From contig NZ_BMIH01000003.1 in assembly GCF_014641735.1 (NCBI RefSeq), positions 186,001-250,000 of the forward strand: a stretch of DNA of 64,000 nucleotides. Reading direction: 5' to 3'. The DNA comes from Sphingomonas metalli (GTDB taxonomy: Bacteria > Pseudomonadota > Alphaproteobacteria > Sphingomonadales > Sphingomonadaceae). Shown here piece after piece: positions 50,075 through 59,254 of the stretch. Numbering within the stretch: the stretch's first letter is position 1; each line of letters opens with the position of its first letter. The translations under genes were made by a program, and so were the position numbers. The notes under the pieces are model-generated. The model was not told the origin of the DNA, made no database searches, and saw nothing but the letters and a program-made list of their open reading frames with translations.

Positions 50075-50094
50075 AGTTGACCCGCAGGTCAACT
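50075..50094. promoter_or_regulatory. perfect palindrome between ETF-QO and UDG-like genes
   Basis: AGTTGACC (50075-50082) and GGTCAACT (50087-50094) are perfect arms around CGCA. It lies 90 bp before ETF-QO and 21 bp before the UDG-like start. It is probably an operator for a dimeric regulator. TTGACC could double as a -35 element. The regulator is not identified. Confidence 0.5.
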
Positions 50095-50115
50095 GTCGAG
50101 CATGAAGCCGCCTGC

Positions 50116-50856
50116 ATGGACGCGTACCCGCCCCTCGACACCGCAGACTATGCGAGCGCGCTGGACTGGTGGCGCGATGCCGGGGTCGACGTTCTGGTCG
50201 AGGACGCGCCGCGTGATTGGCTCGCGACGCCGATCGCACCGCCGCGGCCTGTTGTTGCTCCCGCCGCCGCGGATGCCGCGCCCGCGGGCACGGCGATGCC
50301 CGACACGATCGAGGCGTTTGCCGGCTGGCGGCTCGGCCCCGATGCGCCGGAGGCGGGCTGGAGCGGTGTGTCGCTCGCCGCATCCGGCCCGATCGATGCG
50401 CGCGTGATGGTGCTGGTCGACTGCCCGGAACGCGAAGATGGCGATGCCGGCACGCTGGTGTCGGGCGCGGCCGGGCGGCTCCTCGATCGGATGCTGGCGG
50501 CGGTCGGCCTTTCGCGGGAGACGGTGCATCTCGCTGCCGTCTGCGCCCGTCGTCCCGCCTCCGGCCGGATGCCACGCGACATTGAGGCGCGACTGGGCGA
50601 GGTAGCGCGCCATCACGTCGGCTTGGTCGCGCCCGAACGGCTGCTGTTGCTCGGCGATGCGACGAGCCGTGCGGTGCTGTCGGCAGAACGACCGGCGGTA
50701 CGGGGCGGTTTACAGCCCTTCAATCATAAAAGGGGACAAACGGGGGTTGTCGCCAGCCTGCATCCGCGCCTGCTGCTCGAACGGCCGGCGCTGAAGGCGG
50801 AAAGCTGGCGGGATCTGCAGTTGCTGGTCGCGGGGATGGAAGAGCGGAAGGCATGA
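50116..50856 (+). CDS. uracil-DNA glycosylase-like protein with degenerate active-site motif
   Basis: A 246-residue protein. The stretch TLVSGAAGRLLDRMLAAVGLSRETVHLAAV aligns with the family-4/5 UDG core (FVGRAGQLLDRMLAAIGL in canonical members). VVASLHPRLLLERPAL corresponds to the HPSxLLR motif. At the first catalytic motif, where UDGs have GEAPGxxE, this protein has VDCPERED, and the N-terminal iron-sulfur cysteines are absent. DNA binding may survive while uracil excision is doubtful. The ATG at 50116 begins MDAYPPLDTADYASAL. Its TGA overlaps the following transglycosylase start (ATGA), so it is translationally coupled to a cell-wall enzyme. The function is uncertain. Confidence 0.65.
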   Translation: MDAYPPLDTADYASALDWWRDAGVDVLVEDAPRDWLATPIAPPRPVVAPAAADAAPAGTAMPDTIEAFAGWRLGPDAPEAGWSGVSLAASGPIDARVMVLVDCPEREDGDAGTLVSGAAGRLLDRMLAAVGLSRETVHLAAVCARRPASGRMPRDIEARLGEVARHHVGLVAPERLLLLGDATSRAVLSAERPAVRGGLQPFNHKRGQTGVVASLHPRLLLERPALKAESWRDLQLLVAGMEERKA

Positions 50857-52991
50857 TGCGAAACCTGTTGATGGCCGCGACCCTCGTCGCGCTGCCCTGC
50901 GCGGTTCAGGCGGCTCCGTCCGTTGGCGTCGGCGATGATGGCGACGCCCGCACCGTCGCGCCGCTGCCGCCGCAGCTCGAACCCGCCCAGCGCGACGCCT
51001 ATCGCGCCGTCTTCGCCGCGATCCGCTCGGGCCGCTGGCAGGACGCACAGCTCGCGCTCGACGGCATGGCGCCCGGCCCCCTGCACAGCGTCGCCCGGGC
51101 CGAACTCTATACCGCCAAGGGCTCGCCCAAAGTGCCGGTCGAAGCGCTCGTCTCGCTCCTCAACGAAGCGCCCGAACTTCCGCAGGCGGAGGCGGTACGC
51201 CGCCTCGCCGCCGCGCGCGGGGCCACCGATCTGCCGCCGCTCCCAGTCGCGCAGCGCCTGATCTGGAACGACGGCGCGCCGCGCCGCGTCCGGGCCAAGG
51301 CGACCGCCAGCGACCTGATCGCGGCCGATCTCGCCCAGAAGATGCAGCCCTTCGTCAAGGCGGACGATGGCCCTTCGGCTGAGGCGCTGCTGATCTCCAC
51401 CAGCGGACTTTCCGGCGAGGCGCTGACCGAATGGCAGGCGCGGATCGCCTGGATCTACTTCCTGTCGGGCAATGACGCCAAGGTCCGCGAACTCGGCGCA
51501 CAGGCGGCGGCGGGCGTCGGCGACTGGGCGGTGCAGGGCCGCTGGATGGCGGCGCTGGCGGCGTGGCGACAGAAGGATTGCGCCGCCGCCGAAGAGGGTT
51601 TCGAAGGGGTCGCGGCCCGCGCCGGCGACGTCGATCTGCGCGCCGCCGGGCTCTATTGGGCGTCACGCGCGGACATGGTTTGCGCGCGCCCCGATCGCAT
51701 TCAGGGCCGACTGAAGGCGGCCGCGCAATTCGGCGAGAGCTTCTACGGGCAGCTCGCGCGCCAGGCGCTGGCGATGCGCGAGCCCGCGGTCAAGGCGCCG
51801 GGGATCGGCCCGTCCGACTGGGCGCGGATCGACCGTCGCCCCAATGTCCGCATCGCCGCCGCGCTGGTCGAGATCGGCGAGAGCGACCTCGCCGACGACG
51901 TGATCCGCCAGCAGGCGAAGATCGGCAACCCGGCTGAATTCGCCAGCCTGATCCGCCTCGCCGAGGCGCTCGACCTGCCCGCGACCACGCTGTTCCTCGC
52001 GCACAACCTGCCCAATGGCGTCACCGCCACGGCCGAGGCGCGCTACCCGGCGCCGAACTGGACGCCGGACAGCGGCTGGCGGATCGACAAGGCGCTAGTC
52101 TACGCCCATGCCCTGGAGGAATCGCGCTTCCGCAAGGCGGTGACGAGCCCGGCCGGCGCCTATGGCCTGATGCAGATCATGCCCGCCGCCGCGACCGACT
52201 TCGCTCGCGAGCGCGGCACGGCGATCGACAAGGCGGCGCTCACCCGCCCCTCCACCAACATGGACATCGGCCAGCGCGACCTTGAACGGCTGCGCGACAT
52301 GGGACTGACCGGCGGACTGCTGCCCAAGGTGATTGCCGCCTACAATGCCGGCCCCAAGCCGGTGGGCGAATGGAACAGCCTCGTCCATGACGGTGGTGAC
52401 CCGCTCCTCTATATCGAGAGCATCCCCTATTGGGAGACGCGCGGCTACGTCACCACGGTGCTGCGCAACTACTGGATGTACGAGGCGCGGACCGGCAAGC
52501 CTGCGCTCGCCAGCCGGGCGGCGCTCGCGCAGGGCCTGTGGCCGCGCTTCCCCGGACTGTCCGGCGCGACGGCGGTGCGCATGACCCCGGCGCGCGAGGC
52601 GCGGACGATGGTCGCCGCCGTCCAGCCGCAGCGCTCTGCGCCGCGTGTCGCTGCGCCGGTCGTCGTCGCGGCGACCCGCGCGACCATGCCCGCACCGGCC
52701 GCCGCCGCCCCGCTGGTCGTCGCCGCGACCGAGCGCGCTCCCGTGGCGCCGCTGACCGTCGTGTCCGCGCGTACCGCTCCGGTCCTCGCCGCCACCCCGA
52801 CCCCGCCGATCGGCACCACGGCGCGGGTCGCCGCGATCGTCAAGGCCATCCCGAGCGCCGTCAAGGCCGCAGCCGGTGCGGTGGCCGACAGCGAACTGCT
52901 CAAGGCCGCCGGCGCGGCAATGGCGATGCAGCCCCAAGCGCTGGTCGGCGCGCTCGCAGACACGATCAGCATCGGCGGCAAGCCCGACTGA
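50853..52991 (+). CDS. soluble lytic murein transglycosylase (GH23)
   Basis: A 712-residue periplasmic enzyme that cleaves peptidoglycan to 1,6-anhydromuropeptides. A signal peptide ([15 protein letters not shown]) is followed by a long alpha-helical superhelix (about residues 40-400) and then the GH23 domain with the catalytic Glu in [12 protein letters not shown] (about E423), [17 protein letters not shown], and [16 protein letters not shown]. The tail (about residues 570-712) is Ala/Pro/Val-rich low complexity, which is unusual relative to E. coli Slt70 and may tether or space the enzyme. It is coupled by a 4-base overlap to the upstream UDG-like gene and by one base to moaB. Confidence 0.92.
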   Translation: MMRNLLMAATLVALPCAVQAAPSVGVGDDGDARTVAPLPPQLEPAQRDAYRAVFAAIRSGRWQDAQLALDGMAPGPLHSVARAELYTAKGSPKVPVEALVSLLNEAPELPQAEAVRRLAAARGATDLPPLPVAQRLIWNDGAPRRVRAKATASDLIAADLAQKMQPFVKADDGPSAEALLISTSGLSGEALTEWQARIAWIYFLSGNDAKVRELGAQAAAGVGDWAVQGRWMAALAAWRQKDCAAAEEGFEGVAARAGDVDLRAAGLYWASRADMVCARPDRIQGRLKAAAQFGESFYGQLARQALAMREPAVKAPGIGPSDWARIDRRPNVRIAAALVEIGESDLADDVIRQQAKIGNPAEFASLIRLAEALDLPATTLFLAHNLPNGVTATAEARYPAPNWTPDSGWRIDKALVYAHALEESRFRKAVTSPAGAYGLMQIMPAAATDFARERGTAIDKAALTRPSTNMDIGQRDLERLRDMGLTGGLLPKVIAAYNAGPKPVGEWNSLVHDGGDPLLYIESIPYWETRGYVTTVLRNYWMYEARTGKPALASRAALAQGLWPRFPGLSGATAVRMTPAREARTMVAAVQPQRSAPRVAAPVVVAATRATMPAPAAAAPLVVAATERAPVAPLTVVSARTAPVLAATPTPPIGTTARVAAIVKAIPSAVKAAAGAVADSELLKAAGAAMAMQPQALVGALADTISIGGKPD

Positions 52992-53518
52992 TGCCGATCG
53001 ACGAAAGCCGCACCTTCGTGCCGGTGCGGATCGCGGTGCTCACCGTTTCCGACACGCGCGGGCTTGCCGAGGATCGCTCCGGCGACGCGCTGGTCGCGCG
53101 GCTGACCGAGGCCGGGCATATGCTGGCCGATCGGGCCATCCTGCGCGACGATGCCGACGCGATCGTCGCCCATCTTCATCGCTGGATCGACGACCCGGCG
53201 ATCGACTGCGTCCTGACCACGGGCGGCACCGGCGTCACCGGCCGCGACGTCACACCCGAGGCGGTCGAGCGTGTCGCGGACAAGATGATCCCCGGCTTCG
53301 GCGAGTTGTTTCGCTGGCTCAGCTTCCAGACGATCGGCACCTCGACCATCCAGTCGCGCGCCTGTGCCTGCGTCGCGCGCGGCACCTATGTCTTCGCGCT
53401 GCCCGGATCGACCGGCGCGGTGCGCGACGCCTGGGACGGCATCCTGCGCGATCAGCTCGACAGCCGTCATCGCCCCTGCAACTTCGTTGAGCTGATGCCC
53501 CGCCTCACCGAGCGCTGA
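52991..53518 (+). CDS. moaB: molybdenum cofactor biosynthesis protein B
   Basis: A 175-residue MogA/MoaB-fold protein involved in adenylylation of molybdopterin during molybdenum-cofactor assembly. Motifs are [39 protein letters not shown] and [18 protein letters not shown]. The size and lack of MoeA fusion favour the MoaB type. The ATG at 52991 shares one base with the stop of the transglycosylase gene, so it is in the same transcript. No other moa gene is in the window. It is convergent with the VOC-protein gene across 3 bp. Confidence 0.9.
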   Translation: MPIDESRTFVPVRIAVLTVSDTRGLAEDRSGDALVARLTEAGHMLADRAILRDDADAIVAHLHRWIDDPAIDCVLTTGGTGVTGRDVTPEAVERVADKMIPGFGELFRWLSFQTIGTSTIQSRACACVARGTYVFALPGSTGAVRDAWDGILRDQLDSRHRPCNFVELMPRLTER

Positions 53519-53521
53519 CCG

Positions 53522-53854
53522 TCAGCCGCTCTGCATGGCCGCCAGCTCGTGTCCGTCGACGTCGCGGAAATGGAAGCGGCGTCCACCGGGAAAGGCGAAG
53601 ATCGGCACCACGATCGTTCCGCCCGCCGCCTCGACCGCGCCGAGCGTCGCCTCCAGATCGGCGACCCGGATGACCGGCAGCGGCGCGCGGACCTTGTCGG
53701 GCGCGGCGTCGAGGCCGAGATCGGTGTCCCCGCTCGTCGTGGCGGCGTAGTCCGGCCCGAAGTCGCTGAAGCTCCAGCCGAACGCCTCCGCATAGAAGCG
53801 CTTCGCCGCTGCCCGATCGCCGACAGGCAGTTCCAGATACTCCAGACGTCCCAT
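53522..53854 (-). CDS. VOC-superfamily protein (glyoxalase/bleomycin-resistance fold)
   Basis: A 110-residue single-module protein. It shows a beta-alpha-beta-beta-beta pattern with MGRLEYLELPVGDRAAAKRFYAE (first metal-ligand region), FGWSFSDF, PVIRVADLEATLGAVEAAGG and RRFHFRDVDGHELAAM. A dimer would build the complete metal-binding cavity. The first ligand region carries Glu where many members have His. Members include dioxygenases, glyoxalases and drug-binding proteins, so the reaction is undetermined. GGGAGG precedes the ATG. It is divergent from the radical-SAM gene and convergent with moaB. Confidence 0.82.
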   Translation of the reverse strand: MGRLEYLELPVGDRAAAKRFYAEAFGWSFSDFGPDYAATTSGDTDLGLDAAPDKVRAPLPVIRVADLEATLGAVEAAGGTIVVPIFAFPGGRRFHFRDVDGHELAAMQSG

Positions 53855-53948
53855 GTCTCGCCTCCCTTGTTCGAACTATGTTCTAGCGTTGATTGGGGCT
53901 CGTCGCAATGTTCTTGAACTGTTCCACGTGGAACAATAGGACCGCGAT

Positions 53949-55019
53949 ATGGCGAGTCCCCGGCCCCAGCGCGGCGCGACGCAGAATGCGGAAAGCACGC
54001 GCTTCAATTTACCCCAGACCGACTCGGATGGTGACTGGCTCGATGCGCGCGAAGCGATCGACGGCGCCCCGCCGCCGCTCCGTACGACCGTGACGGTCGA
54101 GCGGCCGCGGACCATCATCAGCCGCAACGCCTCTCCCGATGTGCCGTTCGACCGGTCGATCAATCCCTATCGGGGATGCGAGCATGGCTGCATCTATTGC
54201 TTCGCGCGTCCCAGCCACGCCTTTCACGACCTCTCGCCGGGGCTCGATTTCGAGAGCCGGCTGTTCGCCAAGCCCGACGCCGCGGCGCTGCTCCGCGCCG
54301 AACTGGCCAGGCCGGGCTATGTCGCGCGGCCGATGGCGCTCGGCACCAATACCGATCCCTATCAGCCGATCGAGCGCGAATGGCGCATCACGCGGTCGGT
54401 GATCGAGGTTCTGGCGGAGACCGAGCATCCACTGACTATTACCACCAAGTCCGACCGGGTGACGCGCGATCTCGATATCCTCGCGCCGATGGCGGCGAAG
54501 GGACTGGCGGCGGTATGCCTGTCGGTCACCTCGCTCGATCCGAAGATCGCGGGCACCGTCGAGCCCCGCGCTCCGCATCCGGAACGCCGGCTCGCGGCGG
54601 TGCGCAGGCTGGCCGATGCCGGCGTAGCGACCTATGTCTCCATCTCGCCCGTCATCCCCGCCATCACCGACCACGAGATCGAGCATCTGGTCGAGCGCGC
54701 CGCCGAGGCTGGCGCCCGCCACGTCTTCTTTCTCCCCGTACGCCTGCCCTGGGAGGTCGCGCCGCTGTTCCGGGCTTGGCTGGACACGCATTTCCCGGAC
54801 CGTGCAGGCAAGGTCATGGCGACGATCCGCTTCATTCGCGGCGGGCGCGACAATGATCCCGACTTCTTCACGCGGATGCAGGGTTCCGGACCCTGGGCAG
54901 AGCTGATGCGCACCCGCTTCCAGATCGCCGTCCGCAGGCATGGGCTGAACGCGGAGCGGATCGCACTGCGCTCCGACCTCTTCCGTCCGCCCGCCGGTGC
55001 GCAGGGCGAGTTGTTCTGA
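53949..55019 (+). CDS. PA0069-family radical SAM protein
   Basis: A 356-residue protein with a radical-SAM CxxxCxxC motif (CEHGCIYCFARP, near residue 77) in the spore-photoproduct-lyase-like superfamily. SINPYRGCEHGC, LGTNTDPYQPIER, TKSDRVTRDLDIL and PVIPAITDHEIEHLVERAAEAGARH are characteristic of the PA0069/Rv2578c group. These enzymes are widely distributed with no assigned substrate. The Arg-rich motif SPL uses for DNA photoproduct contact is not evident, so DNA repair is not claimed. The start at 53949 begins MASPRPQRGATQNAEST. It is divergent from the VOC gene and stands alone. Confidence 0.9.
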   Translation: MASPRPQRGATQNAESTRFNLPQTDSDGDWLDAREAIDGAPPPLRTTVTVERPRTIISRNASPDVPFDRSINPYRGCEHGCIYCFARPSHAFHDLSPGLDFESRLFAKPDAAALLRAELARPGYVARPMALGTNTDPYQPIEREWRITRSVIEVLAETEHPLTITTKSDRVTRDLDILAPMAAKGLAAVCLSVTSLDPKIAGTVEPRAPHPERRLAAVRRLADAGVATYVSISPVIPAITDHEIEHLVERAAEAGARHVFFLPVRLPWEVAPLFRAWLDTHFPDRAGKVMATIRFIRGGRDNDPDFFTRMQGSGPWAELMRTRFQIAVRRHGLNAERIALRSDLFRPPAGAQGELF

Positions 55020-55092
55020 CGCAGCCATCGCGGCTGCCGATCGTTCTGCTTCTATCGCCGGCCTCAGCCGGGACGATCGAAGGAGAGCCACG

Positions 55093-55305
55093 ATGCACGA
55101 GACTCCGAAGGGCGCGAACCCGATGCAGGATCGCGATCAGCAGCAGGGCATGGATCGCCAGCAGAACCAGCAGGGCGGACAGGGCAATACCCAGCAGGGC
55201 GGCGGCAGCGCCGGCGAGGGCGCGTCCGGACTGCAGGAAGAATCCGGCGCGGGCTATGGCAACAATGCCGGCACGCAGGGCAGCGAGGGCGAGCGCGGAC
55301 GGTAA
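55093..55305 (+). CDS. small Gln/Gly-rich disordered protein
   Basis: A 70-residue, highly hydrophilic protein that I do not recognise. It is rich in Gln, Gly, Asn and Glu with tandem motifs (QQGMDRQQNQQGGQGN, NTQQGGGSAGEGASG). It has no signal peptide, helix or cysteine. The composition suggests intrinsic disorder like stress- or desiccation-associated hydrophilins (inference only). A clear AGGAGAG ribosome site precedes the ATG at 55093. It is between the radical-SAM gene and the structured repeat before dnaE, and probably has its own promoter in the 73-bp gap. Confidence 0.6.
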   Translation: MHETPKGANPMQDRDQQQGMDRQQNQQGGQGNTQQGGGSAGEGASGLQEESGAGYGNNAGTQGSEGERGR

Positions 55306-55410
55306 GATCGTCCGTTTCGATTTCCCGGCGCAGGCTGGAGCTTTGGTACATGGCACCCTGCCGTCCGCCAGAAAGCTCAGCCTGCGTAAAACCTTTGCGA
55401 AAGTCGCTTC

Positions 55411-55503
55411 GTCATGCCGGGCTTGTTCCGGCTTCCACGGTTCCGCACAAGATCAAGCCATTGACTTGTGGCACGGTGGATCCCGGAACACGTCCGGGAT
55501 GAC
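55411..55503. repeat. 93-bp structured intergenic repeat, copy B
   Basis: Left end GTCATGCCGGGCTTGTTCCG; right end CGGAACACGTCCGGGATGAC. The middle holds CACAAG / CTTGTG and CCACGG / CACGGTGG pairs. Flanking arms TTTGCGAAAGTCGC (55393-55406) and GCGACTTTTGCAAA (55523-55536) pair with one mismatch, extending the palindrome to about 145 bp. The whole 319-bp gap (55306-55624) between the Gln/Gly-rich gene and dnaE contains this element plus a half-unit (GCCTGCGCTGGGATGACG, 55543-55560) and no gene. Confidence 0.7.
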
Positions 55504-55624
55504 GCGTGGAAGAGGACGTTTTGCGACTTTTGCAAACGTCCCGCCTGCGCTGGGATGACGTCGGGATAAGGGCGTTGCTGCCTTCTCACCGGTCGCGCTG
55601 ATCCGGCCAACGCACTGCAATGCA

Positions 55625-58600
55625 TCACCCCACCAAGGCCAACCGCGTCTCCGAGGCCTTCAGCTCCGCCCCCGCCACCCCCGGCAGCGCCTCGACATGC
55701 TCGACCAGCTCGGCATCCAAGCGGAAGTCTCGCCCGAGCAGCAGCGCATAGCCGCCCTCGGCCACCGCCCGCACCTCTCCGCGCGCGCCGCGATGCGGCT
55801 CGAGCAAGGCCGCCAGCGCAACGAAGGCCCGCGCATCCGACACGGTCACGTCCAGCACGAAGCGCGCCGCGTTGGCCAGCGTCTCGAAGGGCTGCACCCG
55901 CTTGATCGAGACGCGCGGCGCTTCCTCGCCGGGGCGGCGATCCAGCTCCACCGTCATCAAGGCACAGCCGCCGATCCGCGCGGCGTCTTCCAGATCCTTT
56001 GCCACCGCATCGTCGAAGCAGGTGGCGAGGAACTGGCCACTGGCGTCCGAACACTGGATCATCATGTAGCGCTTGCCCCGCGCGGAGGTGCGCCAGCGCG
56101 CCTCCTCGACCAGGACCGCCATCGTGGCGCCCGCGCGCGTGCCGTCGTCCGGAATGGTCAGTTCGGACAGCGAGGCATAGCTGCGCGCGCCATGGATGCG
56201 CGCGAGATGCGCGTGGCGATCGACCGGGTGCGCGGAGAAATAGAAGCCGAACGCCTCCTTCTCCTGCTCCATCCGCTCCGCCAGCGTCCATCTGGCGGGA
56301 GGGATCTTGATCGCGTCGTGCGCGCTGCCGGCGTCTCCGAACAGTCCGCCCTGCCCGCTCGTCCGCTCGGCATGGGTGCTCGCCGCCACCGCCAGGATCG
56401 TCTCCGCCGCGGCATGGACGCCGGCGCGATTGGGATCGAAGCCATCGAACGCGCCCGCCGCCGCCAGCGTCTCCAGCTGCCGCTTGTTGAGCAGCCGCGG
56501 ATCGACGCGCCGCGCAAAATCGTCGAGCGAGGCGAAACGCGCCGACCTGCGCTCGGCGACCAGCTTCTCCATCGCCCCCTCGCCCACCGACTTGAGCGCG
56601 CCGAGCGCATAGCGGACGGCGAGTCCGTCCTCCCGCACCTCGACGTCGAAATCGGGCTGGCTGGCATGAATACAGGGGGGTAGCAGCGTCACGCCGCTAC
56701 GGCGCGCATCCTCCACGAACACGCCCAGCTTGTCGGTGAGCGCCATGTCGAAGCACATCGAGGCGGCGTAGAATTCGTGCGGATGATGCGCCTTGAGCCA
56801 TGCCGTCTGATAGGCGAGCAGCGCATAGGCGGCCGCGTGCGACTTGTTGAAGCCATAGCCGGCGAACTTGTCGATCAGGTCGAACAGCTCGTTGGCCTTG
56901 GCCTTGGCGATGCCGTTCGCGCTCTGGCAGCCCTCGACGAAGGTCGCGCGCTGCGCGTCCATCTCCGCCTTGATCTTCTTGCCCATCGCGCGGCGCAGCA
57001 GGTCGGCGCCGCCCAGCGAATAGCCCGCCAGGATCTGCGCGGCCTGCATCACCTGTTCCTGATAGACGAAGATCCCGTAGGTCTCCTTCAGGATCGGCTC
57101 CAGCAGCGGGTGTGGGTAGACGATTTCCTCCGTCCCCTGCTTGCGCCGGCCGAAGCTGGGGATGTTGTCCATCGGACCCGGGCGATAGAGCGACACGAGC
57201 GCGATGATGTCGCCGAAATTGGTCGGCCGCACCGCCGAGAGCGTCCGCCGCATCCCCTCCGATTCGAGCTGGAACACGCCGACCGTGTCGCCGCGCTGGA
57301 GCAGCTTGTAGGTTGCCTCGTCATCCCATTCGAGCGCGTCGAGCTGGATCGTGACGCCGCGCTTGGCGAGGAGCTGCACCGCCTTCTGCAGCACCGACAG
57401 GGTCTTGAGGCCGAGAAAGTCGAATTTGACGAGGCCCGCCCCCTCGACGAACTTCATGTCGAACTGGGTAACCGGCATGTCCGAGCGCGGATCGCGATAG
57501 AGCGGCACCAGCTGCGCCAGCGGCCGGTCGCCGATCACCACGCCCGCGGCATGGGTGGAGCTGTGGCGCGGCAGGCCTTCCAGCTTGGTCGCCAGATCCC
57601 ACAGCCGGCGGACCTGATTGTCGTTGGCATATTCCTTGGCCAGCTCCGGCACGCCGTTCAGCGCCCGCTTCAGGTCCCAGGGATCGGTCGGGTGGTTGGG
57701 GACGAGCTTCGCCAGCCGGTCGACCTGGCCGTAGCTCATCTGGAGCACGCGGCCGGTATCCTTCAGCACCGCCCGCGCCTTCAGCTTTCCGAAGGTGATG
57801 ATCTGCGCGACCTGGTCACGGCCATATTTCTCCTGCACGTAGCGGATCACTTCGCCACGTCGGGTTTCGCAGAAGTCGATGTCGAAGTCGGGCATCGACA
57901 CGCGCTCGGGGTTCAGGAAGCGTTCGAACAGCAGGCCGAGCTGAAGCGGATCGAGATCGGTGATCGTCAGCGCCCAGGCGACGACCGAACCTGCGCCCGA
58001 ACCACGGCCCGGACCCACGGGAATGTCGTGGTCCTTCGCCCATTTGATGAAGTCGGCGACGATCAGGAAGTAGCCGGGGAAGCCCATCTGGACGATCACG
58101 TCCACCTCGAAGCGCAGCCGCTCGCGATACACGTCGCGCCAGCCCGGCTCGCCCTCGGGCTCGCCCTTGGCCAGCCGCAGCTCGGCGATCCGGTCGAGCC
58201 GCGCCTCCAGCCCCGCCTCGGCGTCCCGGCGCAGCATCGCCGCTTCGCCCTCGCGGTCGCCGGCGAGGCTGGGCAGGATCGGCTTGCGATACGGGGCCAT
58301 CACCGCGCAGCGCTGCGCCACGACCAGCGTATTGGCGATCGCCTCCGGCACGTCGGCGAACAGCGTCTTGAGCGCCTCGGCCGGCTTCAGCCAGGCATCG
58401 GGACAGCTCTTCGGCCGATCCTCCGTCTCCACATAGGTCGAGTTGGCGATGCACAGCATCGCATCATGCGCGTCGCCGAAGCTCTGCTCGGCGAAGCAGC
58501 AGGGATTGGTCGCGACCAGCGGCAGGTCGCGCGCATAGGCGAGATCGATCAGCGCCTCTTCGGCCTGCATCTCGGTCGCGTCGCCGCGGCGGCACAGTTC

Positions 58601-59113
58601 GATGTACAGCCGGTCGCCGAAGATCGTCTGGAGCCGGTCGCAAAACGCCTCCGCCCGGCCGGGCTGGTCTTCGGCGAACAGGCGGGCGAGCGTTCCCTCC
58701 CCGCCCGCGGTCAGCGCGATCAGCCCCTCGGCATGGCGGGCCAGCACCTCGATTGACACATGCGGCGCCTGCTCGATCGGCCGTTCCAGATGCGCGGCCG
58801 ACACGAGCGCGCAGAGATTGTCGTAGCCGGTCGTGTTCTGCGCATAGAGGGCGATCCAGTCGAGCGGCGCAACGACGCCCTCGGGCATGTCGGGGCGGCA
58901 CAGGCCGAGCAGCGTGCCGATGACCGGCTGGACGCCCGCCTTCTTCGCCGCATCCGAAAAGGCCATGGCGGCATAGAGGCCGTTGCGATCGGTCAGCGCC
59001 GCGGCGGGGAATGCCTGTTTCTTGGCCTGCGCGGCGATCGCCTTGGGATCGATCGCGCCGTCGAGCATCGTGTAGGAGGAGAAGATGCGGAGCGGCACAT
59101 ATCCGGAATGCAT
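55625..59113 (-). CDS. dnaE: DNA polymerase III alpha subunit
   Basis: The replicative polymerase of the DnaE1 type, 1162 residues. An N-terminal PHP domain (about 1-280) is followed by a Pol-beta-like palm with catalytic carboxylates in PDFDIDFCETRRGEVIRYV and KFDFLGLKTLS, and FVYQEQVMQAAQILAGYSL. Near residue 900 QGGLFGDA is a sliding-clamp binding motif. A C-terminal OB-fold and tail region follows. The first PHP motif reads IFSSYTMLDG, where an active PHP domain would have His before the Ser/Thr, so the PHP metal site is probably degenerate. It starts MHSGYVPLRIFSSYTMLDGA. It is on the minus strand, 278 bp downstream of aspS. Confidence 0.95.
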   Translation of the reverse strand: MHSGYVPLRIFSSYTMLDGAIDPKAIAAQAKKQAFPAAALTDRNGLYAAMAFSDAAKKAGVQPVIGTLLGLCRPDMPEGVVAPLDWIALYAQNTTGYDNLCALVSAAHLERPIEQAPHVSIEVLARHAEGLIALTAGGEGTLARLFAEDQPGRAEAFCDRLQTIFGDRLYIELCRRGDATEMQAEEALIDLAYARDLPLVATNPCCFAEQSFGDAHDAMLCIANSTYVETEDRPKSCPDAWLKPAEALKTLFADVPEAIANTLVVAQRCAVMAPYRKPILPSLAGDREGEAAMLRRDAEAGLEARLDRIAELRLAKGEPEGEPGWRDVYRERLRFEVDVIVQMGFPGYFLIVADFIKWAKDHDIPVGPGRGSGAGSVVAWALTITDLDPLQLGLLFERFLNPERVSMPDFDIDFCETRRGEVIRYVQEKYGRDQVAQIITFGKLKARAVLKDTGRVLQMSYGQVDRLAKLVPNHPTDPWDLKRALNGVPELAKEYANDNQVRRLWDLATKLEGLPRHSSTHAAGVVIGDRPLAQLVPLYRDPRSDMPVTQFDMKFVEGAGLVKFDFLGLKTLSVLQKAVQLLAKRGVTIQLDALEWDDEATYKLLQRGDTVGVFQLESEGMRRTLSAVRPTNFGDIIALVSLYRPGPMDNIPSFGRRKQGTEEIVYPHPLLEPILKETYGIFVYQEQVMQAAQILAGYSLGGADLLRRAMGKKIKAEMDAQRATFVEGCQSANGIAKAKANELFDLIDKFAGYGFNKSHAAAYALLAYQTAWLKAHHPHEFYAASMCFDMALTDKLGVFVEDARRSGVTLLPPCIHASQPDFDVEVREDGLAVRYALGALKSVGEGAMEKLVAERRSARFASLDDFARRVDPRLLNKRQLETLAAAGAFDGFDPNRAGVHAAAETILAVAASTHAERTSGQGGLFGDAGSAHDAIKIPPARWTLAERMEQEKEAFGFYFSAHPVDRHAHLARIHGARSYASLSELTIPDDGTRAGATMAVLVEEARWRTSARGKRYMMIQCSDASGQFLATCFDDAVAKDLEDAARIGGCALMTVELDRRPGEEAPRVSIKRVQPFETLANAARFVLDVTVSDARAFVALAALLEPHRGARGEVRAVAEGGYALLLGRDFRLDAELVEHVEALPGVAGAELKASETRLALVG

Positions 59114-59254
59114 CGGCCCAACCTAGGGGTGCGGGGATGATTCGGCCAGCGTTGTGGGCCGGGGTTGCGACGGGGCGTTTTGGGTCCGGGAGATGCGGCG
59201 GGTCAACCGCAGTGGGCAGTCGCTCGATGGACAGGAGCGCAGCCGCACACGGGC

